Source of the DNA: Prolixibacteraceae bacterium
Lineage (GTDB): Bacteria; Bacteroidota; Bacteroidia; Bacteroidales; Prolixibacteraceae
Length of the DNA stretch: 6,196 nucleotides
NCBI GenBank assembly: GCA_018399395.1
Contig: JAGYOI010000089.1
Span: 1 to 6,196 of the forward strand
Direction: 5' to 3'
Numbering within the stretch: the stretch's first letter is position 1; every line of letters begins with the position of its first letter. Below the pieces are notes generated by a model. That model saw only the letters and a list, made by a program, of their open reading frames with translations, searched no databases and was not told the origin of the DNA. Of the stretch, positions 6,060 to 6,196 are shown piece after piece. Both the position numbers and the translations under genes were made by a program.

Positions 6060-6196
6060 AAATAAACAATAAAATAATGATATAGAATGGTGCCGCTGTT
6101 TCACTTTTACCAACAAGAGGTAAACGCAATTTCATAAATCTCACATGTATTGTTTTACGAAGTAAGTCGTGTAATTGGTTAATATAAGTAGTAGAG
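6060..6196. other. AT-rich intergenic end of the window with one small hairpin
   Basis: No gene is recognisable in these 137 bases. One inverted repeat is visible: TTTACC (6106-6111) and GGTAAA (6119-6124) around a seven-base loop AACAAGA. It has no T-run, so it is not a convincing terminator. It lies in a 16-codon frame (MVPLFHFYQQEVNAIS) from ATG 6087 to TAA 6137, without a ribosome binding site. A weak TTG-N19-TAATTGGT pattern sits near the right edge. No ARG box is seen. In related genomes argG would be expected next, so this may be its leader, but nothing here proves it. Confidence 0.4.

Noticed and set aside
1..6196. CRISPR array, tRNA, rRNA, insertion sequence or phage element
   Set aside because: No regularly spaced repeats, cloverleaf, terminal inverted repeats or transposase-like protein is seen; the window is almost fully occupied by metabolic genes.

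Overview
The window is a compact arginine and carbamoyl-phosphate locus from a member of the Bacteroidota, most likely a Bacteroidales or Marinilabiliales-type organism. I infer this from the closeness of every protein to Bacteroidota families as I remember them, the moderate-to-low GC content, mostly weak Shine-Dalgarno sequences, and an argR promoter that matches the Bacteroidota TTG-N19-TAnnTTTG form. No genome-level marker is present, so the genus cannot be given.

Layout: a minus-strand operon runs leftward from about 4600: carA (3516-4598), then carB (240-3476), then a CoA-binding-fold protein (227 down to the left edge, truncated by the window). A plus-strand operon runs rightward: argR (4814-5296), then a GNAT-family acyltransferase (5310-6059), followed by 137 bases without a clear gene at the right edge. 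The two operons diverge from a 215-base control region (4599-4813). That region holds a strong argR promoter overlapped by two tandem ARG boxes, and on the other strand a terminator-like hairpin with a T-run just before carA.

How the parts fit: CarAB makes carbamoyl phosphate from glutamine, bicarbonate and ATP for the transcarbamylases of arginine and pyrimidine synthesis. ArgR senses arginine. The GNAT protein is a good candidate for the first committed step of arginine synthesis, acylation of glutamate; in Bacteroides an enzyme in the equivalent position is thought to be an N-succinylglutamate synthase. From this arrangement I expect argG and other arg genes just beyond the right edge, but they are not visible.

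Points worth a second look: (1) the argR promoter -7 element is embedded in one ARG box and seems to account for that box's degeneracy; (2) a candidate attenuator and leader peptide precede carA; (3) CarA and CarB are of the type resembling eukaryotic CPS, including a C-terminal allosteric domain that resembles human CPS1, the enzyme activated by N-acetylglutamate, encoded beside a putative N-acylglutamate synthase; (4) the acyltransferase has an unusual four-cysteine cluster and a basic tail ending in an exact 16-base tandem duplication.
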